From the NCBI RefSeq assembly GCF_900113705.1, contig NZ_FOQI01000012.1:1-64000 (forward strand): DNA of 64,000 nucleotides, read 5' to 3'. The stretch comes from Collimonas sp. OK307. Its GTDB lineage: Bacteria > Pseudomonadota > Gammaproteobacteria > Burkholderiales > Burkholderiaceae_D. Positions within the stretch are counted from its first letter, which is position 1. The number at the start of each line of letters is the position of its first letter. This document shows, one piece after another, positions 36,214 through 45,068 of the stretch. The position numbers were made by a program, and so were the translations under genes. A model generated the notes under the pieces. It saw nothing but the letters and a program-made list of their open reading frames with translations, ran no database searches and had not been told where the DNA came from.

Positions 36214-37467
36214 ATGAAACTGAGTCGAATAATAAAATCGGTATTCGCAACTACAGCGCTGCTGTCCAGCGCCGCCGCAGTTCACGCGGCAGAAGTAGAA
36301 GTGCTGCATTACTGGACTTCAGGCGGCGAAGCCAAATCGGTCGCCGAGTTGAAAAAAATCATGGAAGCCAAGGGCGTGACCTGGAAAGATTTTGCGGTTG
36401 CCGGCGGCGCTGGTGAAAACGCAACTACCGCACTGAAAGCCCGCGTCATCGCCGGCAGCCCTCCGACAGCGGCGCAGATCAAAGGCCCGTCGATCCAGGA
36501 ATGGGGTCAAGAAGGCGTGCTGGCCAATATCGATGCGGCAGCTACTGCAGGAAAATGGGATTCGCTGTTGCCTAAGGTCGTCTCCAACACCATGAAGTAC
36601 CAAGGCCACTATGTAGCAGCGCCGGTCAACGTGCATCGCGTCAACTGGCTCTGGATCAATCCTGAAGTCCTGAAAAAAGCCGGCGCCAAAACGCCAACTA
36701 CCTGGCCTGAGTTTTTTGAGGCTGCAGACAAGATCCAGAAAGCCGGCTTCATCGCTGTCGCCCACGGCGGCCAGCCTTGGCAAGATGCGACGGTATTTGA
36801 AACCGTTGCGCTGGGCGTAGGCGGCGCCGATTTCTATAACAAGGCTCTGGTCAAGCTCGATCCGGCAACCCTGACCGGCCCGACCATGATCAAGACCTTC
36901 GATACCCTGGGCAAGATCAAGGGTTATATCGACAAGAACGCAGCAGGCCGCGACTGGAACCTGGCGACCGCGATGGTCATCAACGGCAAGGCCGGCATGC
37001 AATTCATGGGCGACTGGGCTAAAGGCGAATTTACCGCTGCCGGCAAAGTACCAGGCAAGGACTTCCTGTGCGTAGCAGCACCCGGCACCGACAAGTCGTA
37101 CACCTACAACATCGATTCGATCGCCATGTTCAAGGTCAAGAATCCTGATTCGCAAAAAGCTCAGCTGACACTGGCAACCGCCATCATGAGCCCTGAGTTC
37201 CAGGAAATCTTCAATTTGAACAAGGGTTCGATCCCTGTGCGTCCTGATATCCCACGCACAAAATTCGACAGCTGCGCCATCAAGTCGATGGACGACATGG
37301 CTGCGTCCAGCAAAGCCGGCACGCTGGAGCCAAGCATGGCGCATGGCATGGCAGTCAATTCTGCGGTGCAAGGTGCTATTCTTGACGTGGTTTCCAAGTT
37401 CATGAATTCGAACATGACCTCGCAAGCTGCAGTACAGGCCCTGGCAAAAGCGGCAAAGACGCAATAA
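36214..37467 (+). CDS. Sugar ABC transporter, substrate-binding protein
   Basis: 417 residues with CCAGGAGA before the ATG and a Sec signal peptide ([20 protein letters not shown]). It is a family 1 solute-binding protein like GtsA of Pseudomonas and other carbohydrate binders: [20 protein letters not shown], then a two-lobe fold with the [15 protein letters not shown] and [12 protein letters not shown]-like ([20 protein letters not shown]) segments. It captures sugar in the periplasm; glucose or mannose-type substrates fit the genetic context but are inferred. It is the first gene of the importer operon, transcribed divergently from zwf2. Confidence 0.92.
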   Translation: MKLSRIIKSVFATTALLSSAAAVHAAEVEVLHYWTSGGEAKSVAELKKIMEAKGVTWKDFAVAGGAGENATTALKARVIAGSPPTAAQIKGPSIQEWGQEGVLANIDAAATAGKWDSLLPKVVSNTMKYQGHYVAAPVNVHRVNWLWINPEVLKKAGAKTPTTWPEFFEAADKIQKAGFIAVAHGGQPWQDATVFETVALGVGGADFYNKALVKLDPATLTGPTMIKTFDTLGKIKGYIDKNAAGRDWNLATAMVINGKAGMQFMGDWAKGEFTAAGKVPGKDFLCVAAPGTDKSYTYNIDSIAMFKVKNPDSQKAQLTLATAIMSPEFQEIFNLNKGSIPVRPDIPRTKFDSCAIKSMDDMAASSKAGTLEPSMAHGMAVNSAVQGAILDVVSKFMNSNMTSQAAVQALAKAAKTQ

Positions 37468-37550
37468 GTGTAATTGCTTGAGTGTTGTTGATATATTTTA
37501 ATTAAATATCATTTACATATCATTTGTTCAATAGCGTAATAAGAGCAGGG

Positions 37551-37620
37551 GCCGAAGCGAGTAAGATCGTCTTCGGCGCCCGCCGCGCATGAAGGCATAG
37601 CAGCGCCACTGCCGCTATGC
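37551..37620 (+). promoter_or_regulatory. Two hairpins between binding-protein and permease genes
   Basis: GCCGAAGCGA/TCGTCTTCGGC (37551-37577, one bulge) and GCATAGC/GCTATGC (37595-37620) lie in the 196-bp gap of the ABC operon. Such structures often shield the binding-protein mRNA and lower downstream expression. Confidence 0.5.
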
Positions 37621-37663
37621 TTTACTTCTAGCGCCGGCTCTGATCCTGCTTCAGGAGACTTGC

Positions 37664-38617
37664 ATGTCCGATCACACCCTCCCCTATACAGCTGCCGCTG
37701 TCGGGAGTTCAAGCAACACGCCCAAGCAGCAAGGGCGCATTGCGGCAATCGCCGATGCCTGGTTACCGCGCATCGTACTGTCGCCTACAATCATCCTGTC
37801 ACTGGTTTTTGTCTATGGCTTCATTGGCGTCACCGCCTGGCTGTCGTTCACCAATTCACGGATGCTGCCGAACTACGAAATTTCCGGCTTCAATCAATAT
37901 GTCACGCTGTTCGGCCTGGATCGCTGGTGGGTTGCTGCCGCCAACCTGGGCATTTTCGGCGGCCTGTTCATTCTGTTCTGCCTGGCCATCGGCCTCATCA
38001 TGGCGATCTTCCTGGACCAGCAAATCCGCGGCGAAGGTGCATTGCGCGCGATCTACCTGTATCCGATGGCGCTCTCGTTCATCGTTACCGGCGCCGCCTG
38101 GAAGTGGATTCTGAATCCAGGCCTCGGCCTGGAAAAAATGATGCACGACTGGGGCTTCGCCAACTTCCATTTCGACTGGCTGGTGAATTCCGATTTTTCG
38201 ATCTATACGGTGGTGATTGCCGGCGTCTGGCAATCTTCCGGATTCGTGATGGCCTTGTTCCTGGCCGGCCTGCGCGGCATTGACGACAGCATCATCAAAG
38301 CGGCCATGGTCGACGGCGCCAGTTTGCCGACCATCTATCGACGTATCGTGATTCCGGCGCTGCGGCCGGTGTTCTTCAGCGTGTTGCTGGTACTGGCCCA
38401 TATCGCCATCAAGAGCTTTGACCTGGTCATGGCGCTGACCGCGGGCGGCCCCGGAACCTCTTCCGACCTGCCGGCAATTTTCATGTATCAATTCTCCTTC
38501 TCGCGCGGTCAGCTTGGCGTAGGTGCAGCCTCGGCCATGATGATGCTGGCAACCGTACTCGCAGTGCTGGTGCCCATGATGTACCTGGAAACCAAAGGAG
38601 CGCGCAATGGCCGCTAA
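37664..38617 (+). CDS. Sugar ABC transporter permease (MalF/GtsB-like)
   Basis: 317 residues, six predicted transmembrane helices, and the EAA loop (IIKAAMVDGASLPTIYRRIV). RBS AGGAG at 37653-37657. Its stop overlaps the following permease start by 11 nt (38607-38617), so the two permeases are translationally coupled, which is usual for a heterodimeric channel. It belongs to the CUT1 class that imports mono- and oligosaccharides. Confidence 0.93.
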   Translation: MSDHTLPYTAAAVGSSSNTPKQQGRIAAIADAWLPRIVLSPTIILSLVFVYGFIGVTAWLSFTNSRMLPNYEISGFNQYVTLFGLDRWWVAAANLGIFGGLFILFCLAIGLIMAIFLDQQIRGEGALRAIYLYPMALSFIVTGAAWKWILNPGLGLEKMMHDWGFANFHFDWLVNSDFSIYTVVIAGVWQSSGFVMALFLAGLRGIDDSIIKAAMVDGASLPTIYRRIVIPALRPVFFSVLLVLAHIAIKSFDLVMALTAGGPGTSSDLPAIFMYQFSFSRGQLGVGAASAMMMLATVLAVLVPMMYLETKGARNGR

Positions 38618-39500
38618 CAGCACCAGCAACACTATCTACAACGAAAACAGCAAGCTCAGCGTCGGCCGCGTAGTGATTTACGCCTTGCTGGTTTTGGTTG
38701 CACTGTACTATCTGGCGCCGCTGTACGTGATGTTGAGCACCTCGGTGAAAACCCTGGACGAAATCCGTTCCGGCAATTTGCTGTCGCTGCCGATGGCGCC
38801 GACCGGCGCAGCCTGGAGCAAGGCATGGAGCACCGCGTGTACCGGCGTCGACTGTAACGGCCTGGAACCGTTCTTCTGGAACTCGATCAAGATATCGGTC
38901 CCGGCCGTCTTGATTTCTACCCTGGTCGGTTCGCTTAACGGCTACGTGCTGGCGCACTGGCGCTTCCGCGGTTCGGAAATCCTGTTCACTGCCTTGATGG
39001 TGGGCTGCTTCATTCCATTCCAGGTAGTGATCTTGCCGATGGCGCGCCTGCTGGGCACCGTCAACCTGGCCAACACCACAACCGGCCTGGTATTTGTCCA
39101 TATCGTCTACGGTATCGCCTTTACCACCCTGTTCTTCCGCAATTACTACGTGACGGTACCGGAAGAGCTAGTCAAGGCGGCGCGGATCGATGGCGCGGGC
39201 TTCTTCATGACCTATCGAAAAATCATTTTCCCGTTGTCGCTGCCGATTTTCATGGTCTGCTTCATCTGGCAATTCACGCAAATCTGGAACGACTTCCTGT
39301 TCGGCGTGGTGTTCGGCGGCTCCGACGCCAAACCGGTCACGGTGGCGCTGAACAACCTGGTGAATACCTCTACCGGCGTCACCGAATACAACGTCAACAT
39401 GGCGGCGGCGATCATTGCCGCATTGCCGACCTTGGTGGTGTATCTGCTGGCTGGTAAATACTTTGTGCGCGGCCTGACTGCTGGTGCGGTCAAGGGTTGA
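38607..39500 (+). CDS. Sugar ABC transporter permease (MalG/GtsC-like)
   Basis: 297 residues with six transmembrane helices and an EAA loop (VPEELVKAARIDGAGFFMTY). It overlaps the upstream permease by 11 nt and precedes the ATPase by 27 nt. CUT1 permease partner of the protein at 37664. Confidence 0.93.
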   Translation: MAANSTSNTIYNENSKLSVGRVVIYALLVLVALYYLAPLYVMLSTSVKTLDEIRSGNLLSLPMAPTGAAWSKAWSTACTGVDCNGLEPFFWNSIKISVPAVLISTLVGSLNGYVLAHWRFRGSEILFTALMVGCFIPFQVVILPMARLLGTVNLANTTTGLVFVHIVYGIAFTTLFFRNYYVTVPEELVKAARIDGAGFFMTYRKIIFPLSLPIFMVCFIWQFTQIWNDFLFGVVFGGSDAKPVTVALNNLVNTSTGVTEYNVNMAAAIIAALPTLVVYLLAGKYFVRGLTAGAVKG

Positions 39501-39527
39501 GAATAAAATTTAAGGAATGATTTAATA

Positions 39528-40673
39528 ATGGCAAGCTTATCAATTCGCAATGTGCGCAAGGTTTACCCGAACGGCAATGAAGTCCTCAAAGGCATCGACC
39601 TTGAAATCGAAGACGGCCAGTTTCTGATCCTGGTCGGCGGCTCCGGCTGCGGCAAATCAACCCTGCTGAACATGATTGCCGGACTCGAAACGGTGTCCGA
39701 GGGACAGATCATGATCGGCGACCGCTGCGTCAACGATGTGCCGCCCAAAGAGCGCGACATCGCCATGGTGTTCCAGTCCTATGCCCTGTATCCGACCATG
39801 ACGGTGCGTGAGAACATTTCGTTTGGCCTGGGCATCCGCAAGGTACCGAAAGCGGAACAAAAGCAGATCGTCGAACGTGTCGCCACCACGCTGCAAATCA
39901 CGCACCTGCTGGATCGCAAGCCGGCGCTGTTGTCCGGCGGACAGCGGCAACGCGTCGCCATGGGCCGCGCGATCGCACGCGATCCATCGCTGTTCCTGTT
40001 CGATGAACCGCTGTCCAACCTGGATGCCAAGCTGCGGGTCGAGATGCGTGCGGAAATCAAGCTGATGCATCAGCGCCTGGGCAGCACCATCGTGTATGTC
40101 ACGCATGACCAGATTGAAGCGATGACCCTAGGCGACCGTATCGCCGTGATGAAAGACGGCGTGGTGCAGCAGTTCGGTAGTCCGCAAGAGATCTATGACA
40201 ACCCTAGCAACCTGTTCGTAGCTGGTTTCATCGGCTCGCCGTCGATGAATTTCATGCGCGGCAACCTGGTGGCGAATGGCCATGGTCCTGCATTCGAACT
40301 CGAGCATGCTGGGCAGAAAACCCTGCTGCCACTGGCGCCGGCGCAAGCGCAAGATCCGAAAATCGCTTCCTGGATCGGCCGCGAGATCATCCTTGGCATC
40401 CGCCCGGAACACGTCACAGATGCTTTAAGCGCACGCGGTTCGGAATCGCATGACAGCAACGGCAACTATCATCCGACCGAAGTCAGCTGCACAGTGGAGC
40501 TGACTGAACCTACCGGCCCGGATACGCTGGTGTTTACCAACTTCAATAACGCCCGCGTAACTTGCCGTACGCATCCGCGTGCCGCGGCTAAGCCTAAGGA
40601 TAAGATGCAACTGGCGTTCGACCTTTCGAAGGCGGTTCTGTTTGATGCCGAGACTGAGGATCGGATTCGCTGA
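39528..40673 (+). CDS. Sugar ABC transporter ATP-binding protein (MalK/UgpC-like)
   Basis: 381 residues. Walker [13 protein letters not shown] loop FQSYALYP, signature [15 protein letters not shown], Walker [13 protein letters not shown] and switch VTHD are complete. The C-terminal TOBE/OB region (residues about 240-381) is the regulatory domain of MalK-type ATPases. It powers the importer formed by the two preceding permeases and the binding protein at 36214. No further gene follows within 197 bp, where a hairpin at 40720-40751 occurs. Confidence 0.94.
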   Translation: MASLSIRNVRKVYPNGNEVLKGIDLEIEDGQFLILVGGSGCGKSTLLNMIAGLETVSEGQIMIGDRCVNDVPPKERDIAMVFQSYALYPTMTVRENISFGLGIRKVPKAEQKQIVERVATTLQITHLLDRKPALLSGGQRQRVAMGRAIARDPSLFLFDEPLSNLDAKLRVEMRAEIKLMHQRLGSTIVYVTHDQIEAMTLGDRIAVMKDGVVQQFGSPQEIYDNPSNLFVAGFIGSPSMNFMRGNLVANGHGPAFELEHAGQKTLLPLAPAQAQDPKIASWIGREIILGIRPEHVTDALSARGSESHDSNGNYHPTEVSCTVELTEPTGPDTLVFTNFNNARVTCRTHPRAAAKPKDKMQLAFDLSKAVLFDAETEDRIR

Positions 40674-40719
40674 AGGTGGGAGAGGCAGAGCTGCGATGCA
40701 GACCGGTGACACAGATCCG

Positions 40720-40751
40720 CCAGATCAGAATATAAGGTAATACTGATCTGG
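40720..40751 (+). terminator. Stem-loop after the sugar ABC importer
   Basis: CCAGATCAG (40720-40728) pairs with CTGATCTGG (40743-40751) around a 14-nt loop. No T run follows; a partial or stabilising role is equally possible. Confidence 0.4.
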
Positions 40752-40870
40752 CCACTGTTCATCGGTCCATCTGTGTTGGGCAGGCATAAATTGCGTAGAA
40801 TGGCAGGAAAGTGTTTCGCTGTCGTTCCGCGCTGTAATTCCGACTAACAGTTCTGTTTTTCTATGCTGCC

Positions 40871-41806
40871 ATGAACCAACTCGAACAACTCAAGCAATTC
40901 ACCACCATCGTTGCCGATACCGGCGACTTTCAGTCCATCCAGGCGTTTGCGCCGCGCGACGCCACCACCAATCCGTCGCTGATCCTGAAAGCGGTGCAGA
41001 AGCCGGAATACCAGCCGTTGCTGAGCCAGACCGTGAAGGCGCACAGCCAGCAATCGACTACCGACATCATCGATCATCTGCTGATCACATTCGGCAAAGA
41101 GATCCTGAAAATCATCCCGGGCCGGGTTTCAACCGAAACCGATGCGCGCCTGTCGTTCAATACCCAAGGCACCATCGATAAAGGGCACGCCCTGATCAAG
41201 CTGTATGAAGCCGCCGGCATAGACCGTGAACGGGTGCTGATCAAGATCGCCTCTACCTGGGAAGGCATTCGCGCTGCCGAAGTACTGCAAAAGGCCGGTA
41301 TCCATTGCAACCTGACCTTGTTATTTTCATTGCCACAAGCGATTGCCTGCGCCGAAGCTAACGTGCAGCTGATCTCGCCATTCGTCGGCCGTATCTACGA
41401 CTGGTACAAGAAATCCAGCGGCCAGGATTACACCGGCGCCGACGATCCAGGCGTGCAGTCGGTCAAACAGATCTACAGCTATTTCCGCAAATACGGCTAC
41501 GCCACCGAAGTCATGGGCGCCAGCTTCCGCAATACCTCGCAAATCGTCGAACTGGCCGGTTGCGACCTGCTCACCATCAGTCCCGACCTGCTGCAGAAAC
41601 TGGCGGAAAGCGACGCTCCGGTCAGCCGCAAGCTGAGTCCGGAAGCTGCGCAACTAAGCACTCAGGAAAAAATCGACATGGACGAAATCACGTTCCGCAC
41701 CATGTTGAACGACGACGCAATGGCGACAGAAAAACTGGCGGAAGGAATACGCCAGTTCAGCGCCGACGCAGTCAAGCTGGAAAAAATGGTAGACGCTTTG
41801 CGTTGA
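40871..41806 (+). CDS. tal: Transaldolase
   Basis: 311 residues, class TalB length. The Schiff-base Lys125 is in [11 protein letters not shown], and DATTNPSL and [14 protein letters not shown] are family signatures. It transfers a dihydroxyacetone unit between sugar phosphates in the pentose phosphate pathway. It follows the sugar ABC importer at 197 bp, and ends at a clear terminator. Its presence links zwf output to fructose-6-P and glyceraldehyde-3-P, but gnd and tkt are not in the window. Confidence 0.97.
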   Translation: MNQLEQLKQFTTIVADTGDFQSIQAFAPRDATTNPSLILKAVQKPEYQPLLSQTVKAHSQQSTTDIIDHLLITFGKEILKIIPGRVSTETDARLSFNTQGTIDKGHALIKLYEAAGIDRERVLIKIASTWEGIRAAEVLQKAGIHCNLTLLFSLPQAIACAEANVQLISPFVGRIYDWYKKSSGQDYTGADDPGVQSVKQIYSYFRKYGYATEVMGASFRNTSQIVELAGCDLLTISPDLLQKLAESDAPVSRKLSPEAAQLSTQEKIDMDEITFRTMLNDDAMATEKLAEGIRQFSADAVKLEKMVDALR

Positions 41807-41846
41807 TGATCGCCTGCGCAAGCCGGCACATCGCTGCAATGTTATA

Positions 41847-41886
41847 AAAAAATGGCCTCAATGTGAATTGGGGCCATTTTTTTGTT
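41847..41886 (+). terminator. Rho-independent terminator of tal
   Basis: AAATGGCC...GGCCATTT stem (with one G-T wobble) followed by a long T run. It lies in front of the convergent purU gene. Confidence 0.85.
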
Positions 41887-41912
41887 TGCTTACTTATTTG
41901 CTTACTTAGTGT

Positions 41913-42782
41913 CTACTTGAACACCACCGTCTTGTGCCCGTTGAGCAAAATCCTGTGCTCGATAAACCACTTCACCGCCCTCGCCAGCACCACGCATTCA
42001 ACGTCGCGCCCGATGGCAGTCAAGGTCTCAGGTTCCATCGCGTGATCAACCCGTGCTACGTCCTGTTCGATGATCGGACCTTCATCCAGATCGCCGGTGA
42101 CAAAATGGGCTGTGGCGCCGATCAGCTTCACGCCGCGATCATGCGCCTGATAGTAAGGTTTGGCGCCTTTGAAACTAGGCAGGAAGGAATGATGGATATT
42201 GATTGCCCGCCCCGTCAGCGCAGTGCACATGGCAGGCGACAGGATTTGCATATAACGCGCCAACACCACCAGATCGATATTATTGGCCTCCACAATTTCC
42301 ATCACCCGCGCTTCCTGCGCCTGTTTGGCTGCAGCTGAAGCGCCCGCGGCGAGCGGCAGATGGTGGAACGGAATGTTATAGCTGGCGGCCAGCTGATAAA
42401 AATCGGTGTGATTCGAAACGATCGCCGAAATTTCTACCGGCAGCAAGCCGCTTTTGTAGCGGAATAGCAGATCATTCAGGCAATGGCCGATTTTCGACAC
42501 CATCAGCATCATGCGCGGCTTCTTGTGCGCATCATGCAATTGCCAATGCATTTGCATGGTATCGCCGAGAGTAGAAAATTCTGCCCTCAGGCGCTCATCG
42601 GTAATCGTTGCATCCTCGGAGGAGAAATGCACGCGCATGAAAAACAATGCGGACTGGGCATCGCCAAACTGGGCTGAATCGATGATATTGCAACCGTGGT
42701 CCGCCAGGAAGCCGGAGACGCGATGGACGATTCCGCGCTGATCGAGGCAAGATAAGGTGAGTATGTATTCTGGATAGCTCAT
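41913..42782 (-). CDS. purU: Formyltetrahydrofolate deformylase
   Basis: 289 residues. An N-terminal ACT domain (ILTLSCLDQRGIVHRVSGFL) precedes the formyl-transferase-like catalytic part: VVLARYMQILSP, NIHHSFLPSFKGAKPY and ATAHFVTGDLDEGPIIEQD, where His and Asp positions match the deformylase active site. It hydrolyses 10-formyl-THF to formate and THF, balancing the one-carbon pool, and lies one gene away from thyA. A strong promoter could not be picked. Confidence 0.95.
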   Translation of the reverse strand: MSYPEYILTLSCLDQRGIVHRVSGFLADHGCNIIDSAQFGDAQSALFFMRVHFSSEDATITDERLRAEFSTLGDTMQMHWQLHDAHKKPRMMLMVSKIGHCLNDLLFRYKSGLLPVEISAIVSNHTDFYQLAASYNIPFHHLPLAAGASAAAKQAQEARVMEIVEANNIDLVVLARYMQILSPAMCTALTGRAINIHHSFLPSFKGAKPYYQAHDRGVKLIGATAHFVTGDLDEGPIIEQDVARVDHAMEPETLTAIGRDVECVVLARAVKWFIEHRILLNGHKTVVFK

Positions 42783-42854
42783 GATTTTGTGTGAGGCGGG
42801 AAGCGCTTTAGCGGTGAGCCAAAAGCGCTATTGTCGCATGCCTGCCTGCACATG

Positions 42855-42892
42855 ACAAAAAAACCAGGGTGGCTTTGACGCCACCCTGGTTA
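42855..42892 (-). terminator. Rho-independent terminator of the bactofilin gene
   Basis: On the minus strand a perfect AACCAGGGTGGC stem (42862-42891) is followed by seven T. It lies between the bactofilin stop (43041) and the purU start (42782). A second hairpin, GGTCAGCC/GGCTGACC, is at 43007-43026. Confidence 0.88.
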
Positions 42893-43040
42893 ATTGGGTA
42901 CAAACAGCTACGTATCTACGTATGAGCACGCCACGCGCGACAAGTTACTCCCGGCCGCTTACGGTCGGATAAGTTACTAGCCCTGCGCTGCTGTATAGGC
43001 AAGGCCGGTCAGCCTGGAGGCTGACCTGACGTTGTTAACC

Positions 43041-43568
43041 TTATGCTACGGCAGTAACCGCAGCCGGCTTGACGCTGGCTGGGCTGCTGGTGCCAACTTG
43101 CACTTCACCAGTCAGTTGGCCGCCTTCTTCGATGACAACCTTGCCATAACGGATTTTGCCGGAAACCTTGCCGGTCGAATAAATCACCAGCTTTTCACGA
43201 ACAGTCAGGTCGCCATCGAATTCGCCGTAGATTTCGGCCAGGTCGATTTCAGCCGAACCCTTGAATGCGCCTTTTTCGGCGATATGGATGACGCGCGAAT
43301 TCATTGTCGCTTCAACCCGGCCTTCTACCACCAAGGTGTCGCAATCGGTAATTTCAACGCCCTTGAGCTTGATGTTCGGACCGACGATCAGTTTGCTGCC
43401 GACTTCATTGGTGCTGGACGCCGAGTGATTGACTGGAGTGCTCACAGGATTGCTAGCCTTTGGAATGTTCGAAGTACTGCCGGAAGTCAGGTTGCTGCTG
43501 GCACTGAATGGTGAATTAGGTGTTGGTGTTTCGCGCTTGCCGCCGAAAAATGTATCTGATTTAAGCAT
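43041..43568 (-). CDS. Bactofilin (polymer-forming cytoskeletal protein)
   Basis: 175 residues. A low-complexity Ser/Pro/Asn N-terminus (1-55) precedes a beta-helical DUF583 core (about 56-155) with the repeat pattern KLIVGPNIKLKGVEI, TLVVEGRVEATMNS, VIHIAEKGAFKGSAEI, DLTVREKLVIYSTGKVSGKI. A disordered C-tail follows. Bactofilins self-assemble into filaments independent of nucleotides and help organise cell shape, division or stalks. No partner (for example an M23 peptidase) is adjacent. Its function here is unspecified. Confidence 0.88.
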   Translation of the reverse strand: MLKSDTFFGGKRETPTPNSPFSASSNLTSGSTSNIPKASNPVSTPVNHSASSTNEVGSKLIVGPNIKLKGVEITDCDTLVVEGRVEATMNSRVIHIAEKGAFKGSAEIDLAEIYGEFDGDLTVREKLVIYSTGKVSGKIRYGKVVIEEGGQLTGEVQVGTSSPASVKPAAVTAVA

Positions 43569-43595
43569 GGGATCTCCTGAATGGTGTTGCGTGCA

Positions 43596-43793
43596 CTAAT
43601 GGGCCAGCGCTGTCACATAAAAAATGAAAATAAGATAAGCAAATACCGAATTAGACAAGGTATAAGACTGAGGTCTCCAGCTTTCGAGAAGATCGTCCGC
43701 AAAAAGTTCATGCCTAAAATCATTAATTTGTAACTGTCGCTCAGATGCGGCAACTGGAAAAATCGATTCCATTAGCTTTTGATTATCAATCAT
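43596..43793 (-). CDS. Hypothetical small membrane protein (uncertain)
   Basis: 65 codons, ATG at 43793 after AAGAAG. The C-terminal 15-20 residues are hydrophobic (SNSVFAYLIFIFYVTALA) and could be a membrane anchor. It lies between bactofilin and thyA in an otherwise empty stretch, in the bactofilin orientation, 27 bp upstream of that gene. There is no recognised family and the base composition is lower in GC than neighbours. Confidence 0.25.
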   Translation of the reverse strand: MIDNQKLMESIFPVAASERQLQINDFRHELFADDLLESWRPQSYTLSNSVFAYLIFIFYVTALAH

Positions 43794-43942
43794 TTATCTT
43801 CTTCGCGTACGATAAATAATCACAAGACAAGCATAAGCACGCGCTTGATATTTCTATGACAATGCCGGCATGCGCTCAACCGGCAAACCTGTGGCGGCAA
43901 TGCGTTACAATCTTGGAATCCGTTTCCGTTATCAAGAAAAAA

Positions 43943-44737
43943 ATGCGCCAATACCTAGATCTCATGCGTCATGTGCAACAACATGGCACCGTCAAGACCG
44001 ACCGCACCGGCACCGGCACCCGCTCGGTATTCGGCTACCAGATGCGTTTCAATCTGCAAGACGGCTTTCCCTTGCTGACGACTAAAAAACTGCATCTGCG
44101 ATCGATCATCCATGAGCTGATCTGGTTTCTGGCCGGCTCTACCAATATCCAGTATTTAAAAGACAATGACGTAAAAATCTGGGACGAATGGGCCGATGCC
44201 GACGGCAACCTGGGGCCGATCTATGGCTATCAATGGCGCTCCTGGCCAACCCCGGCTGGCGAACATATCGACCAGATCAAGCAAGTGGTTGAACAAATCA
44301 AGAACAATCCGGATTCGCGGCGGCTGATCGTCTCGGCCTGGAATGTGGCCGATATCCCGCAGATGAAACTGCCGCCCTGCCACGCCTTCTTCCAGTTTTA
44401 TGTCGCCGACGGCAAGCTGTCTTGCCAGTTGTACCAGCGTAGCGCGGATATTTTCCTTGGGGTGCCGTTTAACATCGCCTCCTATGCATTGCTGACGCAT
44501 ATGATGGCGCAGCAATGCGGACTTGAGGTGGGCGATTTTATCTGGACCGGCGGCGATTGCCATTTGTATTCCAACCACACGGCGCAAGTCGAAGAGCAGT
44601 TGTCACGCACGCCGGGCCCGCTGCCGCGTTTGGAAATCAAGCGCCATCCGGAGTCGATTTTCGATTATCGTTTTGAGGATTTTGATATCGTCGATTATCA
44701 TCCGCAGGCGCACATCAAGGCGCCGGTGGCTGTGTAG
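43943..44737 (+). CDS. thyA: Thymidylate synthase
   Basis: 264 residues from the ATG at 43943, exactly the E. coli ThyA length; the frame extends 29 codons upstream without support. Catalytic Cys146 is in [12 protein letters not shown], with the [11 protein letters not shown] and [11 protein letters not shown] motifs. It methylates dUMP to dTMP using methylene-THF, which becomes DHF and must be reduced by DHFR. The folA gene, usually right behind thyA, is 11.3 kb away here (56063). Confidence 0.97.
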   Translation: MRQYLDLMRHVQQHGTVKTDRTGTGTRSVFGYQMRFNLQDGFPLLTTKKLHLRSIIHELIWFLAGSTNIQYLKDNDVKIWDEWADADGNLGPIYGYQWRSWPTPAGEHIDQIKQVVEQIKNNPDSRRLIVSAWNVADIPQMKLPPCHAFFQFYVADGKLSCQLYQRSADIFLGVPFNIASYALLTHMMAQQCGLEVGDFIWTGGDCHLYSNHTAQVEEQLSRTPGPLPRLEIKRHPESIFDYRFEDFDIVDYHPQAHIKAPVAV

Positions 44738-44790
44738 GCTTCCAGAAATCGGGGCTCGCCATTCGTTGCGAATCGACGACTTAGTGATCT

Positions 44791-44840
44791 GGGGTCGGAG
44801 TCAACTTTCGCAGGTTTTATCGCGAAATTTGACTCCGACC
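44791..44840. repeat. Diverged sister hairpin next to the long repeat
   Basis: GGTCGGAGTCAACTTTCGC pairs with GCGAAATTTGACTCCGACC (one mismatch) around a short loop. It has the same build as the 44930-44983 hairpin but differs in sequence, and it abuts the repeat copy A. Confidence 0.75.
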
Positions 44841-45006
44841 TCACATCACGGCTTCGGAGAAAGGCAGTTCACTTTTCGCAGGTTTGTTTCTTTGCGTTTT
44901 GACTGCTTCTGCTCCGTGGTCCACTAAGCGGGGTCAGAGTGAAGTTTCGGCGGTGAATCATGCCGAAAGTTCACTCTGACCCCGGTTAGTTCTGGCTGCT
45001 CGTCGC
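44837..45006. repeat. Intergenic repeat, copy A (about 170 bp)
   Basis: The same sequence with about 85-90% identity occurs at 59119-59286 in the same orientation. Both contain the hairpin GGGGTCAGAGTGAAGTTTCG ... and its complement (44930-44983, one mismatch). No ORF is carried. It fills the thyA/efflux gap (44738-45068) with the sister hairpin. Confidence 0.9.
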
Positions 45007-45068
45007 GTGGACCGTAAAAACCATTCAAGAAGCCGATATTTCTATTTTACCTTTACACACCCTACGTA

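Noticed and set aside
36319-37464. 381-codon open frame opposite the sugar-binding protein gene
   Set aside because: Antisense shadow; no signal peptide or family, while the plus-strand gene has both.
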